DNA of 64,000 nt from an uncultured Pseudomonadota bacterium (GTDB lineage: Bacteria > Pseudomonadota > Gammaproteobacteria > Steroidobacterales > Steroidobacteraceae), in NCBI GenBank assembly GCA_903868595.1, contig CAIPVV010000017.1, positions 86,727-150,726 of the forward strand, in the 5' to 3' direction. The notes under the pieces were generated by a model. It saw nothing but the letters and a program-made list of their open reading frames with translations. It ran no database searches and had not been told where the DNA came from. Made by a program: the position numbers and the translations under genes. This document shows positions 63,272-64,000 of this stretch, in pieces. Numbering within the stretch: the stretch's first letter is position 1; each line of letters begins with the position of its first letter.

Positions 63272-63934
63272 ATGATCCCGCCCCCCGCCACGATTCCCGA
63301 CGACGTCGACACGCTGCTGCTGGACCTGGACGGCACGCTGCTGGACCTGGCCTTCGACAATCGCTTCTGGGGCCTGGTGGTGCCGGAGGCCTATGGCGTC
63401 AAGCACGGCCTGAGCGTGCAGGAGGCGCTGGAGGTGATCAGGCCGCGCCTGGCCCAGGTGGAGGGGACCCTGCCGTGGTACTGCCTGGACCACTGGTCGC
63501 GCTCGCTGGACATGGATCTCTCGCAGCTGAAGACCGAGCACGCGGGGTACGTGGCCTGGCTGCCGGGCGCAAAGCAATTCCTGCAGCGGCAGCGAGCGGC
63601 CGGCCGGCGCCTGGTCCTGGCCACCAACTCCCACCCGGAGACGCTGCGCATCAAGGTCGAGCAGACGCGGGTCACGGACTACCTGGATGCCGCCTACAGC
63701 TCCCATCCCTTCGGTGCGCCGAAGGAGGATCCGCGCTTCTGGGCGGGATTCCGCCAGGTGGAGTCGTTTGATCCGCGGCGCACGGCCTTCATCGACGACA
63801 ACGCCCGCGTACTGCGCGCGGGCCGGGACGCCGGCATCACGCACCTGATCGCGATCACGCATCCGGACACGACGCAGCCGGAGAAATCGCCGCCGGAGGA
63901 CTTCCCGTCGGTCCGCGGGGTCGCGGACCTCTAG
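63272..63934 (+). CDS. yrfG: HAD-family nucleotidase YrfG
   Basis: This 220-residue phosphatase has the HAD motif I DTLLLDLDGTLLDL (catalytic Asp near residues 17 and 19), motif II LVLATNSHPE, Lys in HPFGAPKEDPRFW and motif IV AFIDDNARVLRAG. The length and the DNRFWGLVVPE cap pattern match YrfG, an IMP/GMP 5'-nucleotidase. It is divergent from the PHP gene. In E. coli, yrfG precedes hslR and hslO. Confidence 0.9.
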   Translation: MIPPPATIPDDVDTLLLDLDGTLLDLAFDNRFWGLVVPEAYGVKHGLSVQEALEVIRPRLAQVEGTLPWYCLDHWSRSLDMDLSQLKTEHAGYVAWLPGAKQFLQRQRAAGRRLVLATNSHPETLRIKVEQTRVTDYLDAAYSSHPFGAPKEDPRFWAGFRQVESFDPRRTAFIDDNARVLRAGRDAGITHLIAITHPDTTQPEKSPPEDFPSVRGVADL

Positions 63935-63946
63935 GAACGGGCCTGG

Positions 63947-64000
63947 CTAGCGGCGAGCACCGCCGCCGCTGCGCGGCGGGCCACGGCGCGCGCCGCCGCC
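63947..64000 (-). CDS. 3' end of a gene with Arg/Gly-rich tail (5' part outside window)
   Basis: The minus-strand frame is open from the window edge to a TAG at 63947-63949 and encodes 17 residues GGGARRGPPRSGGGARR. Tails of this kind are found on RNA helicases and RNA-binding proteins. The identity cannot be decided from 54 bases. Confidence 0.35.
   Translation of the reverse strand, partial: GGGARRGPPRSGGGARR

Overview
The window is GC-rich, gene-dense chromosomal DNA of a Gram-negative bacterium. PlsB, ModBC, FeoAB, GreB, TtcA, SpeA, a LptF-type permease, TonB-dependent receptors and many lipoproteins point to a gammaproteobacterium. The TonB receptors, the tandem secreted proteins of the kind found next to such receptors, the homospermidine synthase and the Cys-containing small protein after feoB suggest the Xanthomonadales/Nevskiales/Steroidobacter side, but that placement is inference. 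I saw no rRNA, tRNA, CRISPR array, prophage or intact insertion sequence.

Layout. 1-2.4 kb: modB-modC (modC runs off the left edge) divergent from fructose-1,6-bisphosphatase. 2.5-7.8 kb: an XRE/MmyB-type regulator, a stretch with a probable TonB-receptor remnant, two overlapping paralogous secreted proteins, and an aldehyde dehydrogenase with its MarR regulator. 7.9-10.4 kb: feoA-feoB plus a small Cys-pair membrane protein behind a Fur-box-like palindrome. 10.5-13.6 kb: a TonB-dependent receptor broken by a one-base shift in a six-C run. 14-15.1 kb: DUF192 protein and a lipoprotein.

15.2-28.7 kb is a glycogen/alpha-glucan module: glgP, glgB (divergent), glgC, a GH57 hydrolase, malQ and glgA, with a GT2 glycosyltransferase and a ChbG/YdjC deacetylase in the middle. 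Together they cover glucosyl activation (GlgC), chain synthesis (GlgA), branching (GlgB), phosphorolysis (GlgP) and remodelling (MalQ, GH57).

28.7-38.8 kb is a long plus-strand run with many start/stop overlaps: a degenerate serine hydrolase, a small lipoprotein, M32 carboxypeptidase, ttcA, a phosphatase/ADP-ribosylglycohydrolase fusion, a metallopeptidase-like protein coupled to an ATP-grasp ligase, a CpcT/CpeT-like lipoprotein, lptF and a dienelactone hydrolase. At 38.8-39.3 kb an IS481 transposase fragment abuts a truncated S9 peptidase gene, a rearrangement scar. 39.3-49.7 kb carries Nudix, P-loop kinase, UvrD-type helicase, methyltransferase, RRM protein, speA-sseA, a GST, homospermidine synthase and greB. 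49.8-58.6 kb carries LemA and two TPM-domain proteins, an L,D-transpeptidase, an orphan contractile-tail sheath homologue preceded by a 48-residue helical peptide, a small hydrolase, plsB and a DUF4242 protein. 58.8-64 kb carries glpD, arfB, a MscS channel, a DUF465 protein, a PHP phosphoesterase and YrfG, ending in a cut Arg/Gly-rich reading frame.

The items that most deserve a second look are the lone sheath gene in a lipid/housekeeping operon, the phosphatase-ADP-ribosylglycohydrolase fusion with altered metal-site motifs, and the metallopeptidase/ATP-grasp/CpcT trio.
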